DNA of 64,000 nucleotides from Streptomyces uncialis (GCF_001905345.1 NZ_LFBV01000005.1:248001-312000), one strand, 5' to 3'; positions 1 through 8,044 are shown, counted from the first letter of the stretch. Notes: a model not told the origin generated them from the sequence alone. Program-made: numbers and translations.

Positions 1-506
1 CCGTCGACCGAGGACGTGATCTCCACGGCCCAGGGAAGATCGGTGGGCCGCCCGTACAGCTCCTGGTTGAACCAGTTGCCCCAGCGGCCGATCGCCTGGG
101 CGAGGGCGATGCCCGGGGCGACGGCGTCGGCGTACGCCGGCAGCGGGATGCCCCTGCTGCGGCAGCCGATCCAGGCGCCGACCGCGCCGAAGGCGATGGC
201 CCCCCAGATCCCGAGGCCGCCTTCCCAGATCTTGAAGGCGTCGACCCAGTCCCGGCCCTCGCTGAAGTACAGCTCGTAGTCCGTGATGACGTGGTAGAGG
301 CGGCCGCCGATCAGACCGAACGGCACGGCCCAGACGGCGATGTCGGCGACCGTGCCCGACCGCCCGCCCCGGGCGATCCAGCGGCGATTGCCGAGCCAGA
401 CCGCCACGAAGACGCCGATGATGATGCAGAACGCGTAGCCGCGAAGCGGGATGGGCCCGAGGTGCACCACACCGGTCGAGGGGCTGGGGATGAAGGCAAG
501 TTCCAT
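1..506 (-). CDS. lgt: Prolipoprotein diacylglyceryl transferase (5' part, runs off window)
   Basis: The minus strand from the ATG at 506 reads MELAFIPSPSTGVVHLGPI and stays open to the window edge, so only the first ~168 residues are here. It shows the Lgt fold: hydrophobic segments, IGGRLYHVITD, and the signature IGRWGNWFNQELYG near residues 140-155, which contains the conserved Arg and Asn of the active site. Lgt moves diacylglycerol from phosphatidylglycerol onto the lipobox Cys of prolipoproteins in the membrane. The product is then a substrate for the LspA encoded at 36.0-36.7 kb. The remaining C-terminal part lies to the left of the window. Confidence 0.95.
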   Translation of the reverse strand, partial: MELAFIPSPSTGVVHLGPIPLRGYAFCIIIGVFVAVWLGNRRWIARGGRSGTVADIAVWAVPFGLIGGRLYHVITDYELYFSEGRDWVDAFKIWEGGLGIWGAIAFGAVGAWIGCRSRGIPLPAYADAVAPGIALAQAIGRWGNWFNQELYGRPTDLPWAVEITSSVD

Positions 507-610
507 GGCAGGTCCGACGCTACCTTGCGCGGCACCGGCACCGGCACCCCGCCCCCGACACGGCTGCATAACGGGTCCGGGCACCGGCCCGCCCGGGTGC
601 CCCGCTCCCG

Positions 611-628
611 GCCCCGCTTTTCCGGGGC
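611..628 (-). terminator. Hairpin between the dsbA-like gene and lgt
   Basis: GCCCCG and CGGGGC arms (611-616 and 623-628) enclose a 6-nt loop just after the stop of the thioredoxin-like gene. A second hairpin (579-585 with 596-602) follows. Neither has a long U-tract, as is common in Streptomyces. They may end transcription from the DsbA-like gene before lgt. Confidence 0.45.
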
Positions 629-639
629 GCCCGCCTCCG

Positions 640-1419
640 CTACCCCTGGCCGCCGTCCTCGACGAGCTTCTTCAGCTTGGCCGGGGTCAGCGGGTTCGCC
701 TGGTCGGCGTAGACGTCCTTGCCGTTCAGCAGGATCGTCGGGGTACCCCGGAAGCCGCCGTCCTGGAACGCCTTGTTCGACTTGGCGACCCAGCTGTTGT
801 GCGTCCCGTCGTCCACGCACCGCTTGAAGACGTCCGTGTCGAGCCCGTCGACCTTGCCCGCCAGCTCGGTCAGCTTCGCGTTGTCGGCGAAGGCGTCGTC
901 CGTCTCGGCGGGCTGGTTCTCGAAGAGGACGTCGTGATAGGCGGGGAACTTCCCGGCCTGCTGCGAACACGCCGCCGCGTTGGCCGCGCGCAGGGAGCCG
1001 CTGCCGCCCATGTTCCCGTCGATCAGCGTCGCGAAGTGGTACTCGACCTTGAGCTTCCCGCTCGCGGTCAGCTCCTGGATCGTCGAGCGGTACGTGTCCT
1101 CGAAGACCTTGCAGACCGGGCAGCGGAAGTCCTCCCAGATGGTGAGGGTCGACTTGGCGCTGTCCTTGCCCACGGGGATCGCGAGCCCGTCCTGCCCGAT
1201 CGCCCCCTTGGGTACGACGACGGGCCCCGAGGTGTCCTCCTCACCACCGCCCGAGTTGGCGGCGATCACGCCGATCACGGCGGCGAGTCCGAGCACGCCG
1301 ACGACGGCACTGCTGACGATCAACGTCCGGCGCCGCTTCTCACGGGCCTTCTCACGCTGCCGTTCCACGGCGAGCCGCTCACGGGCTGTGCGCTTTCCCT
1401 CACGGTTCTTGTCACTCAC
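640..1419 (-). CDS. Membrane-anchored DsbA-like thioredoxin-fold protein (CPVC)
   Basis: The protein has 259 residues from GTG at 1419 (SDKNREGKRTARERL); a TTG three codons upstream is also open but less likely. A basic cytoplasmic segment is followed by one membrane span (about residues 33-55), then a DsbA-type domain with the redox motif FRCPVC near residue 100 and a cis-Pro loop RGTPTILLNG near the C-terminus. This is the usual layout of actinobacterial DsbA-like extracytoplasmic disulfide oxidoreductases. A clear paralogue with the same basic N-terminus and CPAC lies at 32762-33580. The substrate is unknown. It sits alone between lgt and the trpA side of the trp block. Confidence 0.85.
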   Translation of the reverse strand: MSDKNREGKRTARERLAVERQREKAREKRRRTLIVSSAVVGVLGLAAVIGVIAANSGGGEEDTSGPVVVPKGAIGQDGLAIPVGKDSAKSTLTIWEDFRCPVCKVFEDTYRSTIQELTASGKLKVEYHFATLIDGNMGGSGSLRAANAAACSQQAGKFPAYHDVLFENQPAETDDAFADNAKLTELAGKVDGLDTDVFKRCVDDGTHNSWVAKSNKAFQDGGFRGTPTILLNGKDVYADQANPLTPAKLKKLVEDGGQG

Positions 1420-1522
1420 ACCCGGCAAACGACCCAGAACGGCAACCGTGCCCGGCCCTCATGAGGACCATCCATTCGGGTGACCCACCCCCACAGGAAA
1501 AGAACCCCGAGGACAGCCCCGT

Positions 1523-1910
1523 CAGGGGCGCGGGGAACTGCGCGAAGACGAGGACCGGCCCGCACCCGAAGGGCGACCGTAATGGGGCAGCGTCCAGGGG
1601 CGCGGGGAACTGCGCGAACCACCGAGCGACCCGCACCGAACAAGCCCACCCGCCGGAAGAGCCCCAAAGGGGCGCGGGGAACTGCTGCGAAGACGAGGAC
1701 CGGCCCGCACCCGAAGGGCGACCGCAATGGGGCAGCATCCAGGGGCGCGGGGAACTGCGCGAACCACCGAGCGACCCGCACCGAACAAGCCCACCCAGCA
1801 GAAGAGCCCCAAAGGGGCGCGGGGAACTGCGCAACCCACGAGCGACGGCACAGGAACAAGCGCGCCCACCCGGACAGACCTAAAAAGCGCAAGCGAAGGC
1901 GACCCGCACA
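1523..1910. repeat. Array of Streptomyces-type intergenic repeats with a 145-bp tandem duplication
   Basis: Five copies of the core GGGGCGCGGGGAACTGCGC (some with one or two changes) begin near 1525, 1597, 1669, 1742 and 1814. They are read on the plus strand and several are preceded by GCCCC-AAA-GGGGC hairpins. The block from about 1524 is repeated 145 bp later: the same landmark sequences fall at 1544/1689, 1596/1741 and 1668/1813. The array ends in a second module (about 1837-1890) containing ACGAGCGACGGCACAGGAAC and CACCCGGACAGACCT, which recurs near 7000. No gene is seen here. From memory this core is dispersed in many Streptomyces genomes with no assigned role. Confidence 0.85.
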
Positions 1911-1999
1911 GGAAGGCGTGGGCTCACCGACGAAACCGGGGACCGGGCCGGGGACCGGAACCGGGGCCGGGGCCGGGGCCGGGACCACGAGAGCCGGAC

Positions 2000-2028
2000 G
2001 CCGAGGCACGGGACCCCCGTGCCTCGGC
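2000..2028 (-). terminator. Terminator hairpin after trpA
   Basis: A 13-bp perfect stem (2000-2012 with 2016-2028) and a 3-nt loop lie directly downstream of the trpA stop at 2034 in the transcribed (minus) direction. Position and strength fit a factor-independent terminator for the trp block. Confidence 0.7.
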
Positions 2029-2033
2029 CCCGC

Positions 2034-2885
2034 TCAGACCCGCCCCCGCACACCCTCCGCCAGCTCCCGCGCGAGCGACCGGACGGCCACGAGCCCCGCC
2101 CCCGCGTCCTCCGCGTCGAGCATCAGCTTGACGAACGCCGAGCCCACGATCACCCCGTCGGCGAACCCCGCGACCTCCGCGGCCTGCACCGCGTTGGAGA
2201 CCCCGAGCCCCACACAGACCGGCAGGTCCGTCGTGGCCCGGGTCCGCCGCACCAGGTCCTGCGCCTGCTCGCCGACCGACTCCCGGGTGCCCGTGACCCC
2301 CATCAGGGAGGCCGCGTAGACGAACCCGGACCCGGCGTCCGTGATCTCCGCGAGCCGTGCGTCCTTGCTGCTCGGAGCGACGACGAACACGGTCGCGAGC
2401 CCGTGCTTCGCGGCGTTCTCCCTCCACAGCGCGGACTCCTGCACCGGCAGATCGGGCAGGATGCACCCCGCCCCGCCCGCCGCGGCCAGCTCCGCGGTGA
2501 ACCGCTCGACGCCGTAGCGGTCGATCGGGTTCCAGTACGTCATCACCAGCACCGGCTTGCCGGTGGCCAGATGCGCCTCACGCACCGTGCGCATCACATC
2601 CGCGATCCGCACCCCGCCGCGCAGCGCGATGTCGTCCGCGGTCTGGATGACCGGCCCGTCGAGGACCGGGTCGCTGTGCGGCAGCCCGACCTCCACGACA
2701 TCGGCCCCGCCGTCGAAGACGGCCTTGACCGCGTCGATCCCGCCGTCGACCGTCGGGAACCCGGCCGGGAGGTACGCGATGAGGGCGGCGCGCCCCTCGG
2801 CGCGCGCCCCGGCGAGGGTCTGGCCCAGCAGCTCGGCCCGTCCCCCGATATGGGTGGCGTCCGCCACGCCCGTCGTCCCGCTCAC
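2034..2885 (-). CDS. trpA: Tryptophan synthase alpha subunit
   Basis: The protein has 283 residues and starts at GTG 2885, which overlaps the trpB stop by 4 nt (GTGA), so translational coupling is likely. It is a TIM-barrel enzyme that cleaves indole-3-glycerol phosphate to indole and glyceraldehyde 3-phosphate, passing indole to TrpB. The catalytic acids are visible in VEVGLPHSDPVLDGP, Glu65 and Asp76 here (equivalent to Glu49 and Asp60 of the enteric enzyme). Phosphate-binding glycines lie in GLGVSNAVQ and VGSAFVK. It is the last gene of trpC-trpM-trpB-trpA and is followed by a strong hairpin. Confidence 0.97.
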   Translation of the reverse strand: MSGTTGVADATHIGGRAELLGQTLAGARAEGRAALIAYLPAGFPTVDGGIDAVKAVFDGGADVVEVGLPHSDPVLDGPVIQTADDIALRGGVRIADVMRTVREAHLATGKPVLVMTYWNPIDRYGVERFTAELAAAGGAGCILPDLPVQESALWRENAAKHGLATVFVVAPSSKDARLAEITDAGSGFVYAASLMGVTGTRESVGEQAQDLVRRTRATTDLPVCVGLGVSNAVQAAEVAGFADGVIVGSAFVKLMLDAEDAGAGLVAVRSLARELAEGVRGRV

Positions 2886-4168
2886 TTCACGTCCCCCTGG
2901 ATCTCGGCGGCGCCGCCGTCAGCGTCCGCCTCGACGGCGGCGTCGGTCTCGTACAGCCCGAAGTAGCGGGCGGCGGTGTCCATGTCCTTGTCGCCGCGGC
3001 CGGACAGGTTCACCAGCAGCAGCCCCTCGGGGCCCAGCTCGCGGCCCAGCTCCAGGGCGCCCGCCAGCGCGTGCGCGCTCTCGATGGCGGGGATGATGCC
3101 CTCGGTGCGCGACAGCAGCAGCAGCGCGTCCATCGCGGCGGCGTCGGTGACCGCGCGGTACTCGCCGCGCCCGCTGTCCTTGAGGTACGCGTGCTCGGGG
3201 CCGATGCCCGGGTAGTCCAGGCCCGCCGAGATCGAGTACGGCTCGGTGATCTGGCCCTCGTCGTCCTGGAGGACGTACGAGCGTGAGCCGTGCAGGATGC
3301 CCGGCTCACCGGCGGTCAGGGTCGCCGCGTGCTCACCGGTGTCCAGGCCGTGTCCGGCCGGTTCGCAGCCGACGAGCCGGACGGCGGCGTCCGGGATGAA
3401 CGCGTGGAACAGCCCGATCGCGTTGGACCCGCCGCCGACACAGGCCACAGCCGCGTCGGGCAGCCGGCCGGCCCGCTCCAGGATCTGGCGCCGCGCCTCG
3501 ACCCCGATGACCCGGTGGAAGTCGCGCACCATGGCCGGGAAGGGGTGCGGTCCGGCGACCGTCCCGAACAGGTAGTGCGTCCGGTCCACATTGGCGACCC
3601 AGTCGCGGAACGCCTCGTTGATGGCGTCCTTGAGGGTGCGGGAGCCGGACTTCACGGCGATGACCTCGGCACCGAGCATCCGCATCCGGGCGACGTTCAG
3701 CGCCTGGCGCTGGGTGTCGATCTCGCCCATGTAGATGGTGCATTCGAGGCCGAACAGCGCGCACGCGGTGGCGGTGGCCACCCCGTGCTGTCCGGCGCCG
3801 GTCTCGGCGATGACCCTGGTCTTGCCCATCTGCTTGGTGAGCAGGGCCTGGCCGAGCACATTGTTGATCTTGTGCGAGCCGGTGTGGTTCAGGTCCTCGC
3901 GCTTGAGGAACACCCGGGCCCCGCCGGCGTGCTCCGCGAAGCGCGGCACCTCGGTCAGCGCGCTGGGGCGGCCCGTGTAGTGGACGAGCAGTTCCTCCAG
4001 CTCGGCCACGAACACCGGGTTCGACTTGGCCTTGTCGTACTCGACGGCGACCTCGTCCACGGCGGCCACGAGGGCCTCCGGGATGAACTTGCCGCCGAAC
4101 GCCCCGAAGTACCCCTCGGCACTGGGGACATGACCTTCACGGTCGGGAAAGAAGAAGTCACTGGGCAT
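2882..4168 (-). CDS. trpB: Tryptophan synthase beta subunit
   Basis: The protein has 428 residues from ATG 4168, with GAGG about 10 nt upstream. It is a PLP enzyme that condenses indole with L-serine to make tryptophan, in an alpha2-beta2 complex with TrpA. The PLP Schiff-base lysine is Lys100 in NHTGSHKINN, and the phosphate-binding loop GGGSNAIG follows. The catalytic glutamate region is in IAETGAGQHGVA. Length and motifs are those of the ordinary TrpB1 class. A 306-nt gap with hairpins separates it from trpM, although the genes run in the same direction. Confidence 0.97.
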   Translation of the reverse strand: MPSDFFFPDREGHVPSAEGYFGAFGGKFIPEALVAAVDEVAVEYDKAKSNPVFVAELEELLVHYTGRPSALTEVPRFAEHAGGARVFLKREDLNHTGSHKINNVLGQALLTKQMGKTRVIAETGAGQHGVATATACALFGLECTIYMGEIDTQRQALNVARMRMLGAEVIAVKSGSRTLKDAINEAFRDWVANVDRTHYLFGTVAGPHPFPAMVRDFHRVIGVEARRQILERAGRLPDAAVACVGGGSNAIGLFHAFIPDAAVRLVGCEPAGHGLDTGEHAATLTAGEPGILHGSRSYVLQDDEGQITEPYSISAGLDYPGIGPEHAYLKDSGRGEYRAVTDAAAMDALLLLSRTEGIIPAIESAHALAGALELGRELGPEGLLLVNLSGRGDKDMDTAARYFGLYETDAAVEADADGGAAEIQGDVK

Positions 4169-4474
4169 GTCTGATTACCTCACGGGGCACGGGCCCCGGG
4201 TCTAGATCCAACGATGACCACATCCCGCACGACCCACGGCCGCCCTCGGAAGGGCGCGGGGAACCGCGCGGACGACCGGCGTCCCGTACCCGGACGAGCG
4301 CGCCGCACGAGACGCCCACGGATTCCGTGGGTCCTCGAACGCCGGCGAGCCCGCGGACGGACCGCGGCAGGGGGAAGGGGCGGCGCACGGCGAGGCGGGT
4401 GAACCGCGCGGACGACGCGCGGCCCGCACCCGTACGGACACCCGGGGATCGTGTGCCCCGGGGCACGGGGAGCG
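4169..4474 (-). other. 306-nt trpM-trpB gap with hairpins and repeat remnants
   Basis: No convincing gene. In the transcribed direction a palindrome GTGCCCCGGGGCAC (4453-4466) comes 8 nt after the trpM stop. A second hairpin with arms CCCACGG/CCGTGGG lies at 4315-4331. A 16-bp direct repeat, GAACCGCGCGGACGAC, is found at 4261-4276 and 4401-4416. The first copy belongs to a degenerate intergenic-repeat core (GGGCGCGGGGAACCGCGC). The gap could be a regulated leader for trpBA or simply spacer DNA. Confidence 0.5.
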
Positions 4475-4669
4475 TCAGCTCCCGCAGCCCCCGGCGGCGT
4501 CGACCCCTGATACGGCGCCCCCGGTGCCGGAGGCCCACCATCGGCGGCCGTTCACCTGTCCGGGCTCGGCCCCGATCACGTACCGCACCCGGCGCCCCAG
4601 CGCGCGCCGCGCGGGCGCGCGGCAGCCCCGCGGCCGGCAGCCTCGGGCGAGTCGGGACGCGATCGGCAC
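4475..4669 (-). CDS. trpM: TrpM-like small tryptophan-associated protein
   Basis: The protein has 64 residues from GTG 4669, starting 7 nt after the trpC stop, with AGGAG overlapping the end of trpC as a ribosome site. It is Arg-rich (RLARGCRPRGCRAPARRALGR at the N-terminus), then VIGAEPGQVNGRRWW, then a Gly/Ala-rich tail. The position between trpC and trpB and the length match S. coelicolor TrpM, a 63-residue protein reported to modulate Trp synthesis and differentiation (recalled, not checked). No enzymatic motif is visible. Two adjacent Trp codons (residues 44-45, complement of 4535-4540) are notable in a protein encoded between trp genes. Confidence 0.7.
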   Translation of the reverse strand: MPIASRLARGCRPRGCRAPARRALGRRVRYVIGAEPGQVNGRRWWASGTGGAVSGVDAAGGCGS

Positions 4670-4676
4670 GGTGGAG

Positions 4677-5486
4677 TCAGCTCCTGTTGTGCCGCAGCGC
4701 GGGGTGCGCGCCCGCGGCGACCAGGTCGGAGACGGCGGTACGGGGGTCCTTGCCGGTGACGAGGGACTCGCCGACGAGTACCGCGTCGGCCCCGGCGTTC
4801 GCGTAGGCGATCAGGTCGTGCGGCCCGCGCACCCCCGACTCGGCGATCTTGACGATGCTGTCGGGGATCTCCGGGGCGACCCGCTCGAAGGTGGAGCGGT
4901 CGACCTTGAGGGTTTTGAGGTCACGCGCGTTGACGCCGATGATCCGGGCGCCCGCGTCGACGGCCCGCTCGGCCTCGTCCTCGTCGTGCACCTCGACCAG
5001 CGGGGTGAGCCCGATGGACTCGGCGCGCTCGATGAGGGACACCAGGGCGGGCTGGTCCAGGGCGGCGACGATCAGCAGGACGACGTCGGCGCCGTAGGCA
5101 CGTGCCTCCCACAGCTGGTAGGAGGTGACGATGAAGTCCTTGCGCAGCACGGGGATGTCGACCCGGGCGCGGACGGCCTCCAGGTCGGCGAGGGAACCGC
5201 CGAACCTGCGCTGTTCGGTGAGGACGGAGATGAGGGCGGCGCCGCCCGCCTCGTAGTCGGCGGCGAGTCCGGCGGGGTCCGCGATCGCGGCGAGCGCGCC
5301 CTTGGAGGGGCTCGACCGCTTGACCTCGCAGATGACCTTGACGCCCTCGCCGCGCAGCGCGGCGGCTCCGTCCTTGGCCGCGGGGGCCTGCGCCGCGCGC
5401 TCCTTGAGCTCGTCGAGGCCGACCCGCGCCTGCCGCTCCGCGAGGTCGGCACGGACTCCGTCGATGATCTCGTCGAGCACACTCAC
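4677..5486 (-). CDS. trpC: Indole-3-glycerol phosphate synthase
   Basis: The protein has 269 residues from GTG 5486 with AGGGAAGGGGG upstream. It is a TIM-barrel enzyme that decarboxylates and cyclises CdRP to indole-3-glycerol phosphate. Typical motifs are CEVKRSSPSKG (catalytic Lys and phosphate contacts), VLRKDFIV (catalytic Lys), GVNARDLKT and AESGVRG. The length is that of a monofunctional enzyme, with no TrpF fused, which leaves the preceding isomerase step to PriA encoded at 11.9-12.7 kb. It heads the trpC-trpM-trpB-trpA block. No Trp-rich leader peptide was seen in the 150 nt upstream. Confidence 0.96.
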   Translation of the reverse strand: MSVLDEIIDGVRADLAERQARVGLDELKERAAQAPAAKDGAAALRGEGVKVICEVKRSSPSKGALAAIADPAGLAADYEAGGAALISVLTEQRRFGGSLADLEAVRARVDIPVLRKDFIVTSYQLWEARAYGADVVLLIVAALDQPALVSLIERAESIGLTPLVEVHDEDEAERAVDAGARIIGVNARDLKTLKVDRSTFERVAPEIPDSIVKIAESGVRGPHDLIAYANAGADAVLVGESLVTGKDPRTAVSDLVAAGAHPALRHNRS

Positions 5487-5640
5487 GCGAGCGGCCCCCT
5501 TCCCTGACGGTGGCGTGTGAAGCTTTTGGTCCCGCGTCCGCGCTGGGCGGAAGCGGTGGTCGTACCGATGATATCCGCAGGAGCGAGCCGGTCCCGCATC
5601 CGGTACCGCGCGGTCCCACTACCTGGACGTTCCCCGGTGA

Positions 5641-6105
5641 TCAAGGCCTCAGCCAGCCACCGAACGGCAGGTTCCGGACAATGGTGAAAGCGAGGAGCAG
5701 TCCGCCCAGGCCCCACAGCACGGCGGTGGGCGGTACGGCGCTGAACCGCCTCCCCCGGGCGGCCCTTACCGCCCACAGGGTCCACAGGACGGCGAAGGCG
5801 ATGAATCCGGCCACGGCGGGCGCGTTGGCCGCGAGTGCGGTGGCCAGATCGCCGTGCGCGAAGGCGTGGGCGCTGCGGAGTCCGCCGCAGCCCGGGCAGT
5901 ACAGCCCGGTGAGCTGGAGCAGCGGACAGGTCGGGTAGTGGCCGGATTCATTGGGGTCGACGGCGGCGACGTAGCTGAAAGCCGCCGCGACGGACCCCAG
6001 GATGCCCAGCGGGACGGCGAGCCGCCGCAGGGCCCCGCCCCGGGCGGGCCGCGGGGTGCTCGCGGCGGTGTCCGGTACGGGGGCGCTCGGGTGTTCGGCG
6101 GTCAC
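5641..6105 (-). CDS. DUF2752 membrane protein
   Basis: The protein has 154 residues. A Pro/Ala-rich cytoplasmic start is followed by three predicted membrane spans (about 27-48, 90-110 and 127-147). Between the first two is the DUF2752 hallmark CPLLQLTGLYCPGCGGLRS, with a CPxC-GG cluster, and then AHAFAHGDLATAL. The family function is unknown; the cysteines could bind metal or be redox active. It lies upstream of trpC on the same strand and about 100 nt downstream of the HGxxPAAW gene, as part of a membrane-protein group embedded among trp genes. Confidence 0.85.
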   Translation of the reverse strand: MTAEHPSAPVPDTAASTPRPARGGALRRLAVPLGILGSVAAAFSYVAAVDPNESGHYPTCPLLQLTGLYCPGCGGLRSAHAFAHGDLATALAANAPAVAGFIAFAVLWTLWAVRAARGRRFSAVPPTAVLWGLGGLLLAFTIVRNLPFGGWLRP

Positions 6106-6204
6106 GCGAGCATTCTGCCCCGCGAGCGCCGTCCACGCGCGACGGCCACGACCGGGGGCGGCCCGCCCGTGGTTCCGGGGGCGTGGGGCGGGCCGGGCGG
6201 GATG

Positions 6205-6426
6205 TCAGCCCTCGGTGGGCATGAGCTCACGGGGGCGCTTCTGGCCCATGCCCATGACGCTCATGATCCCGCCGACCACGGGGGAGAGACCGAGGATGGC
6301 CATACCGACCCAGAAGCCGGCCGTGTTCGCCATGACCATGAAAACACCGGCGACACAGAAGCCGACGAAGGCGATGATGACCCCGGCCCAGGCGGCCGGA
6401 GTGTGTCCGTGGCTGCTGCTGGACAT
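6205..6426 (-). CDS. HGxxPAAW family small membrane protein
   Basis: The protein has 73 residues from ATG 6426, chosen because AGGAG sits 7 nt upstream; an in-frame extension to 6546 has no ribosome site. It begins MSSSSHGHTPAAWAG, the motif that names the family, followed by two membrane spans (about 13-33 and 38-58) and a short polar tail (MGQKRPRELMPTEG). Function is unknown. From memory this gene sits next to trp genes across Streptomyces, which suggests, but does not prove, a link with tryptophan metabolism or transport. Confidence 0.85.
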   Translation of the reverse strand: MSSSSHGHTPAAWAGVIIAFVGFCVAGVFMVMANTAGFWVGMAILGLSPVVGGIMSVMGMGQKRPRELMPTEG

Positions 6427-6542
6427 GACTAGCTCCTCGTTGCTGTAGGCGGCCGTGTACGGCCGTGTCCCTGGGGTGAGCCGGACGCTCATGGTCATTG
6501 TTCCGCACGGAGGGCTCCGCCGTGCACCCGGGTCGCCTTCGC

Positions 6543-7210
6543 TCACGCTTCCGAGGTCCGTCCGGCGGGACGCACTTCGTTCCCGTGCCGTCGCTCATGG
6601 GTTTCGCGGGGGTCGCCTCGCTTGCCCTTTCTAGGTCCGTCCGGCGCGGCGTACTTCGTTCCTGTGCCGTCGCTCGGTGGTTTCGCGCAGTTCCCCGCGC
6701 CCCTTTGGGGCGCATCCGGCTTGTTCTTCGGGTCGGTGCCGGTCGGGATTCTCCGTCCTCGATCCGACACGCTCGGTAAGACATCCCCCTACCCGACTGA
6801 AGAGCATCGGAGTCTGCGAGCAGAGATTCCCGCCCACCCCCTCCCGCAGCCATGCGACTGCACGAGGAGAGGAGTGCCCCTTCAGGGGCGCGGGGAACTG
6901 CGCAAAGACGAGGGCAGACCCGCACCCGACGAACAAACCCGAGGGGGCAGCATCCAGGGGCGCGGGGAACTGCGCACCCCACGAACGACGGCACAGGGAC
7001 AAGTACGCCCACCCGGACAGACCTGGGAAGCGCAAGCGAAGGCGGCCCGCGGGGAACTGCGCACCCCACGAACGACGGCTCAGGAACGGAGTGCGCCGCG
7101 CCGGACAGACCTGGGAAGCGCAAGCGAAGGCGGCCCGCGGGGAACTGCGCACCCACCGAGCGACCCGCACGGGACAAGTACGCCCAGCCGGACAGACCTC
7201 AGGGGCGCGG
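6543..7210. repeat. Inverted array of modular intergenic repeats
   Basis: Left half (about 6543-6716): module B then the core, in reverse orientation (CGCAGTTCCCCGCGCCCC near 6693-6710). Right half (about 6883-7210): the same modules in forward orientation, with cores near 6885 and 6957 and a run of three imperfect 87-88 bp repeats (GGGGAACTGCGCAC at 6964, 7051 and 7139). The halves flank a spacer of about 165 bp with no gene. Module B holds ACGACGGCACAGGGACAAG and GGACAGACCTGGGAAGCGC. Together these fill most of the 817-bp gap between the HGxxPAAW gene and the TIGR02234 gene. Confidence 0.85.
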
Positions 7211-7243
7211 GCTACGGGGGAACCGGTGGACGGGCGGGGGGTG

Positions 7244-7906
7244 TTACGGGGTGGGGGCGGGGCCCTGCTGGGTGGGGTCCTCGCCGCGGTCGAGGGCCTT
7301 CCAGAGGTCCTCGGGCCGGTCAGGATCGACCGCAGGAGCCCGCCGCGCCCGCCGCGGCGACCCGTCCCGCTCATAGCGCCCCGACATCGCGGGCCACAGC
7401 CGCCCGTACCGCAGGGCGAGCAGCCCGGCGAGCAGGATCAGCGCCCCGCCGACCGCGGCGACATACGGCCAGACGGTGTGGCTGAGCGCGTCGACCGTGG
7501 CGGAGGTGTCACCGGACACCTCGGCGGCCCGGTCGTCCAGCGCGGCGGGGTCCCGGGCCCCGAGCACGGCGGCGAGCACCGTACCGGCACCGCAGAGGGC
7601 GAGCAGCGCGGAGACGGCGACGCGCCCGGCTCTGCGGACCGCGAAGACGGCGACCAGGGCGGCGAGGCCCACTATGGCGAGGGCGGCCGGCACACCGGTG
7701 ACCTCGCTGCCCTTGGCGGCCAGCGGGAAGTCACCGCCCGGGACGTTCGCGGTGCCCTCGGTCCAGCCCTGACGGCTGGCGAGCAGGGCGATCGCCGCGC
7801 CCGCCGCACCCAGCAGCAGGGCGGCGGCGAGGCTGCGGAGCCCGGCGCGGGCGGCGGCGGGCGACCGGTCGGTGCCCGTACGGGGGTGGGGGACGGCGGA
7901 AGTCAC
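7244..7906 (-). CDS. TIGR02234 family Trp-region membrane protein
   Basis: The protein has 220 residues if GTG 7906 (TSAVPHPRTGTD) is the start; an open extension reaches 8002 but looks non-coding. It has four predicted membrane spans (roughly 20-40, 63-82, 89-110 and 147-167), a periplasmic-type loop with SRQGWTEG, and a charged C-terminal tail ending KALDRGEDPTQQG. It resembles the actinobacterial family described as a conserved membrane protein of the trp region (Trp_oprn_chp). Molecular role unknown. It lies 138 nt downstream of trpE on the same strand, so co-transcription is plausible. Confidence 0.8.
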   Translation of the reverse strand: MTSAVPHPRTGTDRSPAAARAGLRSLAAALLLGAAGAAIALLASRQGWTEGTANVPGGDFPLAAKGSEVTGVPAALAIVGLAALVAVFAVRRAGRVAVSALLALCGAGTVLAAVLGARDPAALDDRAAEVSGDTSATVDALSHTVWPYVAAVGGALILLAGLLALRYGRLWPAMSGRYERDGSPRRARRAPAVDPDRPEDLWKALDRGEDPTQQGPAPTP

Positions 7907-8044
7907 TCCCCCACTATCCCCCGCGCTCCCGCGCGCCAAGCCCCGGGGGCACCCCGCGACCGCCCACGAATGCGTCACATCCCCGGCGTGAACCGCCGCC
8001 ACCCGGCCACGGATCGCGGACGGCGCTCCGCAACCGCCGGGCCG

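Noticed and set aside
1480..2319. 279-codon open frame over the first repeat array
   Set aside because: Built from the intergenic repeat in all frames and then antisense to trpA; no start site or protein family.
5487..5640. Trp attenuator leader upstream of trpC
   Set aside because: No short ORF with clustered Trp codons and no attenuator-like hairpin pair was found in the 154 nt upstream.
6717..6882. Spacer between the inverted repeat arrays as a captured gene or small RNA
   Set aside because: No ORF with a ribosome site and no clear promoter-hairpin pair; it was left as unexplained spacer.
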